Source of the DNA: Desulfopila sp. IMCC35008
GTDB taxonomy: Bacteria; Desulfobacterota; Desulfobulbia; Desulfobulbales; Desulfocapsaceae
Assembly (NCBI RefSeq): GCF_010646885.2
Contig: NZ_CP050700.1
Coordinates: 2,940,501-3,004,500, forward strand
Length of the DNA stretch: 64,000 bases
Direction: 5' to 3'
Position 1 is the stretch's first letter; the number at the start of each line of letters is the position of its first letter. The position numbers and the translations under genes are program-made. The notes under the pieces are model-generated. The model made no database searches and was not told the DNA's origin. It worked only from the letters and a program-made list of their open reading frames with translations. Below are positions 37,266 through 47,031 of the stretch, piece after piece.

Positions 37266-39572
37266 CTAACATCTTAGTTCAGACAGTGTTCTTGAGAGGT
37301 CCTCAATATTGAATGGTTTTGAGAGTACCGCTGAAAAGCCATAGTCACGGTAGTTCGCCATTATAGGATCATTTGCATAACCGCTAGATACGACAACCAA
37401 TATTTCGGGATCCAACTGTTTAAGCTGCTGAATGGCATCTTTACCTCCTATCCCACCGGGTATGGTCAGGTCCATAATAACCAAGTCATACCTGCTTTCT
37501 TCAGTTAGGCGTTCTTCGTACATTTTTACCGCTGTTTCACCTTCACTCGCGAATTCCACATTGTATCCAAGTGATATGAGCATTTTCCCGGTAACATCTT
37601 TGACAAGATCCTCATCATCGACAACAAGAACCGTACCAGATCCCTTTGTGATGCATTGATTGTAGTGTCCGGCTGTTTCAGCTTCGCGATTCGAGGCAGG
37701 AAGATAGACACTGAAGGTCGAGCCTTTTCCTTGTTCGGAGTTGACCTGAATCTGCCCGTTATGCTTTTTGACGATGGAATAGGCAGAGGCCAGCCCCAGA
37801 CCACTCCCACCTGTTTTGGTTGTAAAATAGGGGTCAAAAATTTTGGCGAGAGAAGTCCTGTCTATGCCTGACCCACTGTCCTTAACAGAAATACAAATAT
37901 ATTTGCCGGGTTCAAGGAGCAGGCCATCACTCTCTCTCACGATGACATTTTCAGAGACCACCTCAATTGTTCCCCCGCCCGGCATGGCCTGACTGGCATT
38001 GATGACCAGATTGTGCAGGACCTGACTAATCTGCCCCTCATCGGCCTCCACCGACCAGAGATTTTCCTCAGTAAATTGCTCACACCGGCAATTCGAACCG
38101 GCCATGGCGAACATGGCCGATTCCTCAATGATCTTGATGAGTGAGGTAAGCTTTCTGACAGGCTCGCCTCCTTTGGAAAAGGTCAGGAGTTGCGCGGTTA
38201 AATCTTTTGCTCTCAGAGAGGCTTTTTCTGCCGTATCAAGCTTCGTCAATACCTCTTCATTTTCATTAGTTACAAGCTTCGCCAGAGAGATATTGCCGAG
38301 TATCCCAGTGAGAAGGTTGTTAAAATCATGGGCGATACCTCCGGCAAGAATACCCACGGACTCAAGCTTGTGGGCTTTTATCAATTCTTCCTGCAACTTC
38401 ACACTCTCACTGATATCGCGAAAAACCAGAATGGCTCCCAGGGCAATACCTTTGACATCAAAAATCGGAGCACCACTGGTTGAGATGACACGCTCAATAT
38501 TCTGATGCCGTGACAGGAGTCGAGTCTGATCGGCAAAGCCATTAGTACTCCCCGTTTGAAGTCGCACAAGAATATCATTGTAATCATAGCGGTGTTCACC
38601 AATCACTTCGCCAACGATTGAAAAAATTTTGTAAAACGGCTGCCCGAGAGCATCTTCCTGGCTCCAGCCGGTCAACTCCTCTGCCACCTTGTTAAGAAGT
38701 GTGATACGTCCTTCAGTATCAGTACATATAACGCCATCACCAATAGAGCGAAGAGTAACAGCCAACCTTTCCTTTTCAGTGAAGAGCTCCTCCTGGGATT
38801 TCTTGATTTTAATCAGGTTCTCATTGAGATTCGTATATGTTGAAGAGAGATTTACCGACATCTCCCGAAAAGACTCTGTAAGATGCGATATTTCATCACT
38901 GCTTTTCAAGGATGGCAGGGCAGCATCCCAGTTACCATGACTGATTTCATCGGCAGTCATTGCCAACTGACGAATTGGCCGGATGATCCTGTTAGTAGAC
39001 CAAATCAGATAAGATGTGCCAGCCGCGAGACTGATGCCCATAATTACCAGAACGCTTTTGAGAAAAGTCCTCCTCATTTCCAACAGCTTCTCATTATCCT
39101 CATAAAGGATGAGCAACCAGCCCCACTCATCATAACTTCCATAACAGAAAAAGCGTGACTTACCCTGGTAAATGCGGCTGAGTGTACCTGAAGTATTTGC
39201 CGTTAATCGTTTTAAGAAAGTCAGGTCATCAATACCTACAGGGCCATTCAAAAGCGGAGCACCATTATCCTTTTGTACAATAATCAGTGTACCGCTATCC
39301 TCTTCGGAGTTGTATTTTTCTCTAAGTTCATTCAGCAGGTCTCTCTGGGCCGCCAGGCGATAACTCTCGACACCAAAAACGCCACTCTGTTTCAATACAT
39401 TTACCGCAGTCCGCATATCCGCCTGCAGTGTATTGATTTCCTTCATCATCAACTTGCGGTTCAACTCATAACTTATTTTTGTAATTGCGGTACCGCCAGC
39501 AATGACAATAGCAAGTGAGACAAGAAGCAGGATCCCCAGTGAAGTGAGATTAATTTTATAATGTAATTTCAT
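37266..39572 (-). CDS. Hybrid sensor histidine kinase partnered with the tandem binding protein
   Basis: A 768-residue kinase. It has an N-terminal membrane helix, a periplasmic region of about 120 residues, a second helix (VLVIMGISLAAGTSYLIW), a HAMP domain (around 190-245) and a PAS domain (around 270-390). The HisKA H-box is GGIAHDFNNLLTGILGN. The HATPase domain has LHNLVINASQAMPGGG and GGSGLGLASAYSIV; the receiver site is VIMDLTIPGGIGG. It starts 37 bases after the end of the tandem binding-protein gene on the same strand, so the two probably form a ligand-sensing pair. No DNA-binding output protein is nearby. Confidence 0.93.
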   Translation of the reverse strand: MKLHYKINLTSLGILLLVSLAIVIAGGTAITKISYELNRKLMMKEINTLQADMRTAVNVLKQSGVFGVESYRLAAQRDLLNELREKYNSEEDSGTLIIVQKDNGAPLLNGPVGIDDLTFLKRLTANTSGTLSRIYQGKSRFFCYGSYDEWGWLLILYEDNEKLLEMRRTFLKSVLVIMGISLAAGTSYLIWSTNRIIRPIRQLAMTADEISHGNWDAALPSLKSSDEISHLTESFREMSVNLSSTYTNLNENLIKIKKSQEELFTEKERLAVTLRSIGDGVICTDTEGRITLLNKVAEELTGWSQEDALGQPFYKIFSIVGEVIGEHRYDYNDILVRLQTGSTNGFADQTRLLSRHQNIERVISTSGAPIFDVKGIALGAILVFRDISESVKLQEELIKAHKLESVGILAGGIAHDFNNLLTGILGNISLAKLVTNENEEVLTKLDTAEKASLRAKDLTAQLLTFSKGGEPVRKLTSLIKIIEESAMFAMAGSNCRCEQFTEENLWSVEADEGQISQVLHNLVINASQAMPGGGTIEVVSENVIVRESDGLLLEPGKYICISVKDSGSGIDRTSLAKIFDPYFTTKTGGSGLGLASAYSIVKKHNGQIQVNSEQGKGSTFSVYLPASNREAETAGHYNQCITKGSGTVLVVDDEDLVKDVTGKMLISLGYNVEFASEGETAVKMYEERLTEESRYDLVIMDLTIPGGIGGKDAIQQLKQLDPEILVVVSSGYANDPIMANYRDYGFSAVLSKPFNIEDLSRTLSELRC

Positions 39573-39609
39573 TGCATATGGTGCAAACAGGAGAGAACCA
39601 GGTTACTGG

Positions 39610-41574
39610 TTATTGTTCCTGAAGAAGCGTTTCCTGGCCAATTACCACATCGCTGTCTCTCAAAATCGAGATCGGGATAACTATATCAGCTGCTTTTGCC
39701 ATTTTCAGATTGATAGTTGAGCGGTTGAGCCGGTTTTTTTGTAATGGTAGTTCCGCTGGATTTTTGCCGCTAAGAATATCAAGTGCAGTTTTCGCCGCGT
39801 AATTTCCCTGTTCACCAGGTGATTTGGCAAGGGTAAAAATGACAAACCTGCTCATAAAATCAAACACGCCGCCAGTGGGAATACGAATGTTATTTGCTAT
39901 GAATTGTTCTGCAACATCAGCGTCCCAGTCTGATATACCGGCATGATTTGGAATAATAAGGATATGAACCTCATCCTGAGCTTTGAGGAATTGACGTTTG
40001 AACTCCTTCATTGAATCAACATAATAAGGCACAAGACTGTTATTAAAAATTCTCTGGTTGTAAATAGAGACAATTTTGTGTTCTGTCTCAACATCACCGC
40101 CAAGATACCCAATTTTCTCGCCTTTGGCATATTTTTTCATTAGCCGGACAAGTTCTTCAATGGGCTCAACTTCTATCATTCCGGTAACATTGGTTGCAGG
40201 GTAACCATACATGGACGCGTCCCAGTTGACACCGCAGAATACCACCGGTATTTCCTCAGCCAAAAGATAGGGCACAACGAGATATTTTTGGGCATTATCA
40301 TCTGAAGCAATAATGACATCCGGCTGAAAGGTGCTGATCTGCCGGAAAGCCTCCCTGGCTGCATTTTCTCCAAAGACAGGGGCCTGATTACGCTTCGTGT
40401 CCAGACGAAGAACCTGCAACTCGACCCCTTTGTCAACGAGAACCTCACGGACCCCCTTTTCAACTCCATCACTCCATTCGTATCCCTGATGGTAGGAATC
40501 TATCCACATGATCTTTTTGTCGTTATAGACCTGTTCCTTTTTTATCCCACTTGCTGCGAACTCTGTATACGCATCGCGTCCAATGACCTCAGCTGTTTTG
40601 AGTAGAGACAGGGGGAAGGTGATGTCAGCGCTCTTGGCCATTCTCAGGTTAACTGTTAACTGGATCTTCTTGCTTGTGGCCAGAGGTATATCAACAATTT
40701 CCTTCCCAGCCAGGATCTGCAAAACAGTATTCGCGGCATATTCCCCATGTTCCTCCGAGAGTTTCCCAAGAGTATAAACAGTGAGGTGTTTAAGAAATTG
40801 CAGCAAAGCACCCGTCGGAATCCTGGTGTTATTGGCGATAAAGTTTTCCGCCTCGATATCGTCCCATCCCTGCAACCCCACATAGTTATAAACAATCAAC
40901 ATGTCGACATCATCCTGAGCACGAAGAAACTGATCTTTGAACTCCTGAAAGGTCTTCACCAGGTAGCTAACCATGTCACCATTAAAAAACCTCTCATTGA
41001 TAATTTCACTCATTTTTCGGGCGGTTTCGACATCGACACTCAGGAAACCGACCTTTGTACCTTTGGCATCTTTCTGCATATGTGAGACAAGCAAATCAAC
41101 CCTGTCGATTTCAATCATGCCGGTCACATTCCCGGTCGGATATCCGTACGTAGAAACATCCCCGTTGACACCGCTGAAAACAACCGGAAGAGCGGTATCT
41201 TTTAAATAAGGAACAACGAGATACTTTTGGGCATTATCATCTGTCGCGATGACAAGGTCAGGCTGTATTCGTTGAACCTCCTTCAATGCCTTCAAACCTG
41301 CATCGACACCAAAATCTTCAGAATCATTGAGCTTCGTATTCATCCGAAAGATGTACAATTGTGCTCCGGCATGATGGAGTGCCTTCTTTATCCCTGTCTC
41401 AATACCATCACTCCAGGGATACCCTTTGTGATATGAATCGACCCAGAGGATCTTTTTACCCGTTATATTCACATCTTTTTTGGAAGAAGATGCGTGCACC
41501 ACAGATAATCCCAAAAGTAATAGTACGTTCAAAAAGACAATAAACTTTCGAAATATGGTGTGCTCCGTTGTCAT
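39610..41574 (-). CDS. Periplasmic protein with two tandem ABC_sub_bind domains
   Basis: A 654-residue exported protein made of two homologous ABC_sub_bind (PF04392-type) domains, roughly residues 38-335 and 352-640. Paired segments include KKILWVDSYHKGYPWSDGIE / KKIMWIDSYHQGYEWSDGVE and DDNAQKYLVVPYLKD / DDNAQKYLVVPYLLA, plus GYPTGNVTGMIEI / GYPATNVTGMIEV. No ABC permease or ATPase is nearby; the downstream gene is a sensor kinase, so the protein more likely presents ligand to the kinase than to a transporter. The ATG at 41574 is used; a GTG two codons earlier is possible. Ligand unknown. Confidence 0.9.
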   Translation of the reverse strand: MTTEHTIFRKFIVFLNVLLLLGLSVVHASSSKKDVNITGKKILWVDSYHKGYPWSDGIETGIKKALHHAGAQLYIFRMNTKLNDSEDFGVDAGLKALKEVQRIQPDLVIATDDNAQKYLVVPYLKDTALPVVFSGVNGDVSTYGYPTGNVTGMIEIDRVDLLVSHMQKDAKGTKVGFLSVDVETARKMSEIINERFFNGDMVSYLVKTFQEFKDQFLRAQDDVDMLIVYNYVGLQGWDDIEAENFIANNTRIPTGALLQFLKHLTVYTLGKLSEEHGEYAANTVLQILAGKEIVDIPLATSKKIQLTVNLRMAKSADITFPLSLLKTAEVIGRDAYTEFAASGIKKEQVYNDKKIMWIDSYHQGYEWSDGVEKGVREVLVDKGVELQVLRLDTKRNQAPVFGENAAREAFRQISTFQPDVIIASDDNAQKYLVVPYLLAEEIPVVFCGVNWDASMYGYPATNVTGMIEVEPIEELVRLMKKYAKGEKIGYLGGDVETEHKIVSIYNQRIFNNSLVPYYVDSMKEFKRQFLKAQDEVHILIIPNHAGISDWDADVAEQFIANNIRIPTGGVFDFMSRFVIFTLAKSPGEQGNYAAKTALDILSGKNPAELPLQKNRLNRSTINLKMAKAADIVIPISILRDSDVVIGQETLLQEQ

Positions 41575-42048
41575 AATCACTTCACTTTCATAGTATTGAT
41601 GCGACTGGCATATTATTGAATTACCAGGTAATGAAATTCAACCATACCCCAATAATTTCATCAAGTCCCCCACAGACCTGTAGTTTTTGTTTAATATGTG
41701 CAAAAAATTCGACTTAGTAATGGTAGTTCCAAAATGTTTGTGATAGTTTTTTAAAGTGACTCATTGTCTCACGCTTCTTCCTTATGGTAGAGGCAACATT
41801 ATTGATAAAGTTGCAGCAATGACTCATACACACGGCTTAACCCATGAGTGAACCCTGACCTTGATAGAAGACCAAGGGTTTCTATATTCGATTACAATCC
41901 AGGCATACCTAACCGATTATTCAATCGGAAACAGAAAACAGGCCACAATTGCCCATTTTCTACGATGAAACATTTTATTGGTGGAGGCGCTATTAGAGGA
42001 TATAATATCCTCAATGGCTAGGCTGGTTATTCAACATGATAGGATGGC
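41575..42048. other. Divergent intergenic region
   Basis: About 470 bases between the minus-strand binding-protein operon and the plus-strand flavoenzyme gene, holding promoters for both. The palindrome at 41996-42012 is listed separately. No ORF was found. Confidence 0.4.
41996..42012 (+). promoter_or_regulatory. Palindromic site upstream of the flavoenzyme gene
   Basis: A perfect odd palindrome with 8-base arms, GAGGATAT-A-ATATCCTC, ending 36 bases before the flavoenzyme ATG. Its position and symmetry suit a repressor operator. No regulator gene is adjacent. Confidence 0.45.
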
Positions 42049-43173
42049 ATGAAAACACTGTTTGATGAAATTCGGATTGGTTCCTTAGTCGCCAGAAACA
42101 GGTTGTGGCGAGCTGCCACCTGGCTCAATATGGCCGATGATAAAGGTCACCTGACCGCACGGCTTGAAAAGGTTTATCTCGATCTTGCAAAAGGAGGTGT
42201 CGGTACCATCATTACGGGGTACGCAAATGTGTTGGAAGAAGAGCAACCTAATCCACGAATGCTAGGAATCTACAATGATTCTTTTATCGCTGAATATCTC
42301 GATTTCACAAAAAAAATAAAAGCAGAAGGCGCGAACATCGTCATGCAGATCGCCTATGGCGGTTCCTTCACAGCCTTTCAGCCGGACTCCCGTGAGATAT
42401 GGGGACCATCGCCTGTCCCCCACCCCTTAACCAAGGTTATTCCCACCGAAATGAGCCAGGACAACATCAACACGCTCATTTCAGCATTCGCTCTTGCTTC
42501 TGCTCGCGTGAAAGCATCCGGGTTTGACGGAGTGGAACTTCATGCAGCCCACTCCTACCTGTTAAGCCAGTTCCTTTCACCTTATTACAACCAGCGTACC
42601 GATCAATACGGCGGCCCCATCGAGAACAGGGCTCGTATTGTTATTGAAGTCCTGGATGCAGTTCGTAAGGAAGTTGGAGCCGATTATCCCGTTTTTATAA
42701 AGATGCATTGCACAGATGACTGGGCCGACAAAGGGTTGACGGAAGACGAGAGTCTGTATGTCGCGCAAGAGCTCGAAAAGAGAGGTATAGCCGCTATTGA
42801 ATTCAGCGGTGGGAACCTTGATGATGAAGAATATCCAAATATGGGGCCAGGGCGAAAGGGTATTCTCAAGGTAGAAAAACAATCGTACTTCGCTGAAGCA
42901 ACAGCACGGATCGCAGAACAACTCAAGGTTCCTGTCATATCCGTAGGCGGCCACAGGACTCCAGATAAACTGGAGGGAATACTTAACAGCACAAAGATAG
43001 AATGCTTTTCCCTCTCCAGGGTGCTCCATTCCGAACCTGATATTATCAACCGCTGGCAAAAAGACAAAACGGCTAAACCACGCTGTCTGTCATGCAATAA
43101 ATGCTGGGATAAAAATGGGAACATCTGCATCCTGATCCGTGAGCCGATTATGGGCAGCCATGTTTCCATGTAA
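42049..43173 (+). CDS. Old yellow enzyme-family NADH:flavin oxidoreductase
   Basis: A 374-residue FMN-dependent TIM-barrel oxidoreductase. The active-site block GVELHAAHSYLLSQFLSPYY, then NQRTDQYGGPIENRARI, is diagnostic of the 2,4-dienoyl-CoA reductase/OYE family. A C-terminal Cys cluster, CLSCNKCWDKNGNIC, probably binds a 4Fe-4S centre as in the larger family members. The protein ends soon after this, so it lacks the extra FAD/NAD domain found in dienoyl-CoA reductase and must receive electrons from a partner. A possible partner is the disulfide-reductase-like flavoprotein 340 bases downstream. Substrate unknown. Confidence 0.9.
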   Translation: MKTLFDEIRIGSLVARNRLWRAATWLNMADDKGHLTARLEKVYLDLAKGGVGTIITGYANVLEEEQPNPRMLGIYNDSFIAEYLDFTKKIKAEGANIVMQIAYGGSFTAFQPDSREIWGPSPVPHPLTKVIPTEMSQDNINTLISAFALASARVKASGFDGVELHAAHSYLLSQFLSPYYNQRTDQYGGPIENRARIVIEVLDAVRKEVGADYPVFIKMHCTDDWADKGLTEDESLYVAQELEKRGIAAIEFSGGNLDDEEYPNMGPGRKGILKVEKQSYFAEATARIAEQLKVPVISVGGHRTPDKLEGILNSTKIECFSLSRVLHSEPDIINRWQKDKTAKPRCLSCNKCWDKNGNICILIREPIMGSHVSM

Positions 43174-43515
43174 AAAAGAATCAATTGACAGAGTAGCATC
43201 AACCCGGATTTCTGATTAGGCCAAACGTTGCCTTATTCAAAGTGTTGGGTAGCAAATCATAGTCAGGCTATGTTTGCTGCCCCAACATCGCCATAGGCGG
43301 ATTCCAACCAAATTGAAGCAATGTTCCTGAGAAACTTGTTGGTTCCCAACTGCTTCTGTCACCTGGCTTTATGAAGTCGTTGCCATCTTCAAACCAGAGG
43401 TTTTTATCAAGACCGAACCATATCTGGAATTTAACCTCAGCCATATGACGGATATTTCCAGGCTACTACTTCGAAATACAGTTTTGAGAATTGAAAAAAT
43501 AACAGGTGCCGAGCT
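43174..43515. other. Intergenic region with hairpin and gene remnant
   Basis: About 340 bases holding the hairpin at 43244-43286 and the C-terminal remnant at 43331-43519. Confidence 0.4.
43244..43286 (+). terminator. Long imperfect hairpin after the flavoenzyme gene
   Basis: Arms of about 19 bases (GTTGGGTAGCAAATCATAG and a near-complement) with a five-base loop, starting 70 bases after the stop codon. There is no T tract, so termination is probable rather than certain. Confidence 0.55.
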
Positions 43516-43519
43516 ATGA
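43331..43519 (+). pseudogene. C-terminal remnant of an unknown gene
   Basis: After an in-frame stop at 43328-43330, 62 codons read as plausible protein (VVAIFKPEVFIKTEPYLEFN) and stop at a TGA that overlaps the next gene's ATG (ATGA). This overlap is typical of a co-translated upstream gene, but no start codon or ribosome site lies in this frame. It may be the surviving end of a deleted gene. The family is unknown. Confidence 0.35.
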
Positions 43520-44931
43520 GACGTGTTGATGTGGCCATCATCGGAGCAGGAACAGCGGGCCTTACTGCTCGCCGTGAAGTTGAGAAAAGAACACAAAATT
43601 ATGTTGTCATCGATGATGGGCCATTGGGGACCACCTGTGCCCGTGTCGGCTGTATGCCCTCAAAAGTACTTATCCAGGTGGCGAACGATTTCGCCCGACG
43701 TCACCATTTGCAGGAGCAGGGTATTCATAACGGGTTACAACTGGCAGTGGATACAACTGAAGTGATGCGGCATGTTCGCAAGCTAAGAGACCGTTTTGTC
43801 GGCGGAGTACTCTCCGGTATGGCTCATTGGAGGGATACAAAACTGATCCGTAAAACTGCCCGCTTTATCGACCGGTATACCCTTGACCTGGGAGATGAAC
43901 AAATTCATGCAGATACTATTATTATAGCGGTGGGAACAAGACCGATTGTCCCTGAACCCTTGAAAAAATATGCCTCTTTCATCATTGACACCAACGGTTT
44001 TTTCGAACTCGAAAGGCTACCGGCAAAGATTGCAGTGCTGGGTATTGGCGTTATTGGTCTCGAGCTGGGTCAGGCGTTGTCCCGGCTTGACATAAAGACC
44101 ACAATAATTGGCAGACGAGCGAGGTTTGGTGGGCTCAGTGATCCTGAGATCAACGACTATATCGCCCGAAAATTTGCAGAACAGTTCGATGTATCACTTA
44201 ATGATTATCTGATAAAAGGTATTTCAGACAATGGCAGCCTCAAGCTCATAACTGGTAAGCGAGAAATTGAGGCAGACCTTCTTTTGACAGCCCTGGGCCG
44301 ACGTCCAAATCTTGACCGGCTAAATCTGGATATCCTTGATCTACCATTAGATAAACACGGCATCCCCTATTATCAGGAAGAAAATTTTAATATACCCGGT
44401 ACCAATCTTTACCTGGTTGGTGATACAAATCTAAGGCGTCCCCTCTTGCATGAAGCCGCAGACCAGGGACGTATTGCCGGGTTTAACGCCGTTAATGATC
44501 CTCAATGTTTCAAGGAGCGAGTTCCTCTCTCTATAGCTTTCTGTGAACCGAACATTGCTTTCGTCGGCAGACGATACGAGGAGTTAATCCATAAAGGTAT
44601 CGACTTTGTAACCGGCAAGGTTAGTTTTGAAGGCCAGGGCAGGTCAATTATAAAACTTGAGGAGATCGGAGTTCTGCACATATATGCCGAGCGATCGTCA
44701 GGCAAGCTGCTCGGCGCTGAAATATTTGCTCCCGACGGCGAACACCTTGCCCATCTTATATCCTGGGCAATCAGCTGCAATCTCACGGTCCATGAGACGC
44801 TGGCATTGCCCTTCTATCATCCCGTTATTGAGGAAGGGTTGCGCACCGCCATTCGCGACGCAGCCAGACAGGTAGAAGAGCCGCCCAGCCTGCTGGAAGT
44901 CTTCCGCTGTGAAGACAGTCCAATACGATAA
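43516..44931 (+). CDS. Dihydrolipoamide dehydrogenase-like FAD pyridine-nucleotide disulfide oxidoreductase
   Basis: A 471-residue flavoprotein. The FAD-binding GxGxxG lies in VAIIGAGTAGLTAR, the redox-active pair in GTTCARVGCMPSK (C-x4-C), the NAD-binding motif in AVLGIGVIGLELG, the second FAD motif in LYLVGDTN, and the C-terminal His-Glu in LPFYHPVIEEG. It should move electrons between NAD(P)H and a disulfide. No lipoate-dependent complex is nearby, so it is not a normal pyruvate-dehydrogenase E3; a stand-alone reductase, possibly serving the upstream flavoenzyme, is likelier. Confidence 0.88.
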   Translation: MRRVDVAIIGAGTAGLTARREVEKRTQNYVVIDDGPLGTTCARVGCMPSKVLIQVANDFARRHHLQEQGIHNGLQLAVDTTEVMRHVRKLRDRFVGGVLSGMAHWRDTKLIRKTARFIDRYTLDLGDEQIHADTIIIAVGTRPIVPEPLKKYASFIIDTNGFFELERLPAKIAVLGIGVIGLELGQALSRLDIKTTIIGRRARFGGLSDPEINDYIARKFAEQFDVSLNDYLIKGISDNGSLKLITGKREIEADLLLTALGRRPNLDRLNLDILDLPLDKHGIPYYQEENFNIPGTNLYLVGDTNLRRPLLHEAADQGRIAGFNAVNDPQCFKERVPLSIAFCEPNIAFVGRRYEELIHKGIDFVTGKVSFEGQGRSIIKLEEIGVLHIYAERSSGKLLGAEIFAPDGEHLAHLISWAISCNLTVHETLALPFYHPVIEEGLRTAIRDAARQVEEPPSLLEVFRCEDSPIR

Positions 44932-45196
44932 CAGACTCCTTATGGTCAGATCCCGGTATACTGCTATAAATAAGGACCGTTTCTTGTTCACGAGTAACAG
45001 CAGTAGAAAGTTGCAGTTTTATATGCAGACGTTTTTTTTGCGATAAGAAACGGCACTTATAACTCTCAAAGCTATCTGCGATACAGAGAGATACCTTTCT
45101 GGAGCTGCCGTGCGCTATTGGAGCATTCTTTTTTATTCCGAACTTCTCATGTCCTTTCAATATGTCGCATACTGATCCTTATAACCAGGTCTGACA

Positions 45197-45898
45197 TTAT
45201 CTCTTCTCATATATGTGGATAATAGCTGTAAGCTGGATATCCCGGTCATCAACCCGTTTAATCGGAAGCTGAATCGTATGACCGGATTTAACACCAGGCG
45301 GGTAGCTCAACAGCAGTTGCTGCTCCCCCGCAAGATACCCCGAACCGTTGCAGCGCCAGCATCCCTGAACACCACGGCTCCCTGAACTATTGCAGTTGGG
45401 ACAGCGAATCTGCACCGGTATTTTGAGCCTGACATTGCCACCCTTCAGCGCCTGCGCACTGGTAAGCTGGACCTCTATGGTACTGTTGTGAGTATACCTT
45501 GGGTGCCGGTCTTCTTCAAAAGTCGATAACAGTCTGTCAAAAAAGCCGTCAAAGAGATCGTTATAGCTGTGAATTGAACGATCCAGAGACCTTATTCGGG
45601 TAGGTTTTGTTTCCTCTCTTGGAATAAGAGGTTCAACCCGGCCATGCGATGGCAAATCGACCGCATCCGGTTCATGATGTTGTACAGTAATTCTGTCCTG
45701 GAGGTGGCTGTCATAGCTTTTCCGCTGCGCCGGATCACCTAAGACCGAGTAGGCCTCATGAATTGCCTGGAACGGCATATGATTTTTCCCGTAATGATCC
45801 GGATGATACTCTTTGGCAAGTCTGCGATAGGCGGCCTTTATATCATCCTGTGTTGAACTGAATGGAATACCTAAAATAATGTAATAGTTTTTTGGCAT
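45197..45898 (-). CDS. DnaJ-like co-chaperone, short form
   Basis: A 233-residue protein. An N-terminal J domain has YYIILGIPFSSTQDDIKAAY and the HPD motif in EYHPDHYGK. After a linker, a reduced zinc centre with two Cys pairs (CPNCNSSGSRGVQGCWRCNG) replaces the usual four, followed by one C-terminal substrate domain. A Gly/Phe-rich region is not obvious. It should stimulate a DnaK-type chaperone. The start at 45898 has AGGAGG seven bases upstream; the longer frame to 45970 has no such site. It follows the M48 protease gene on the same strand within a heat-shock group. Confidence 0.88.
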   Translation of the reverse strand: MPKNYYIILGIPFSSTQDDIKAAYRRLAKEYHPDHYGKNHMPFQAIHEAYSVLGDPAQRKSYDSHLQDRITVQHHEPDAVDLPSHGRVEPLIPREETKPTRIRSLDRSIHSYNDLFDGFFDRLLSTFEEDRHPRYTHNSTIEVQLTSAQALKGGNVRLKIPVQIRCPNCNSSGSRGVQGCWRCNGSGYLAGEQQLLLSYPPGVKSGHTIQLPIKRVDDRDIQLTAIIHIYEKR

Positions 45899-46051
45899 TG
45901 CAGATCCTCCTGAAAAAGAACATACCTTCTGAAATTGTTCAGAAATATCCAGAGCAATAAGCCCTTCCATAAACTATATGAGCAAAGATCTATTTACTTT
46001 TTGAATGAGACCCTTGCCTTGCCGCCATTTTAGCTCTCCTCAGGTTCCGTC

Positions 46052-47002
46052 TCAGTAATTGATACAATGTATATGCCTTAAGGCTATTGAGGAGTGCAAA
46101 GGCCGCTGTACACATGATTGACTGTACCGCATGGAGTTCATCCGGGAGGCTTCGGTGCCAGTGAGTTCCATAATACGGTTAATCCGCTGAGCTGTTGGCG
46201 GGTGGGTCTGCAACCAGGCTGGTGCCTTGTAGCTCCAGGGCATAATAAAGAAATTTCGCCAATAGTAACGATGATACTTTTCAAGTCTGTATAGTGCCTG
46301 AGCCAATCCGGCAGGGTCCCCCGTCAGTTCACTGGCAACCACGTCCGCTTCAAACTCACGCGTTCTGGAAAGTGCCATCTGGAGCATCATGACAAGGGTC
46401 GGTGCAAAAATAATAAAGAGCAGGGGAGCCAAGGAAAACCTGACATTTCCCAAAATTATCAAGGGTAAGGCAAGAATCAAAATGACCTGACCAAACAGGG
46501 ACATGAAACCGGTTATTCTCTGAACATGATGAGCAATGGCCATAACCCTCAGATCGTTGTTTTTGATATGCGCTGTTTCATGCCCCAGTATTCCTGCAAT
46601 TTCACGTAGGTTCAGAGTCCGAAGCAAGGTGTCAGTAAGGACAATAACAGGCTTCGCTTTGTTGCCGCTGGCATAAGCATTCATGACTCCGGACTTTTCG
46701 TAATAAAGCATCGGAACACGCGATAGCCCGGCGCGTGCTGCAATTGTTGCTGCGATTCTATACAAACCCTGATGTGTCTCAGGAGAGAGCGGTTGCGCCC
46801 CTCTTGTGCGGAGCAGTCGCTCCAGGCCAATATTCCTTGAGAGAAGTAGAGATGCTGCACTACTTAACAAGGCTATCCAGATGCCGTCAGGCCCCATGAC
46901 CATATACGCGACAAGCCCTGTCACAGACGCCATTATCACCAGCAAGCCCACAGTGTGAAACAAGTTTTTGATCCTATTATGAAACACAAGGTCTCTTTTC
47001 AT
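46052..47002 (-). CDS. HtpX-like M48 membrane metalloprotease
   Basis: A 316-residue M48-family zinc protease. Two N-terminal membrane helices (residues about 15-60) are followed by the zinc site HETAH near residue 140 (GILGHETAHIKNND), two more helices, and the third ligand in SRTREFEADVVASELTG. Such proteases degrade misfolded inner-membrane proteins under stress. GAGG lies seven bases before the ATG. It is 29 bases downstream of the possible double-RHH gene and upstream of the dnaJ-like gene, so the three probably form one operon. The last 30 residues are atypical. Confidence 0.9.
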   Translation of the reverse strand: MKRDLVFHNRIKNLFHTVGLLVIMASVTGLVAYMVMGPDGIWIALLSSAASLLLSRNIGLERLLRTRGAQPLSPETHQGLYRIAATIAARAGLSRVPMLYYEKSGVMNAYASGNKAKPVIVLTDTLLRTLNLREIAGILGHETAHIKNNDLRVMAIAHHVQRITGFMSLFGQVILILALPLIILGNVRFSLAPLLFIIFAPTLVMMLQMALSRTREFEADVVASELTGDPAGLAQALYRLEKYHRYYWRNFFIMPWSYKAPAWLQTHPPTAQRINRIMELTGTEASRMNSMRYSQSCVQRPLHSSIALRHIHCINY

Positions 47003-47031
47003 GTTCTTACCTCGTCCTCTTTATACAAATG

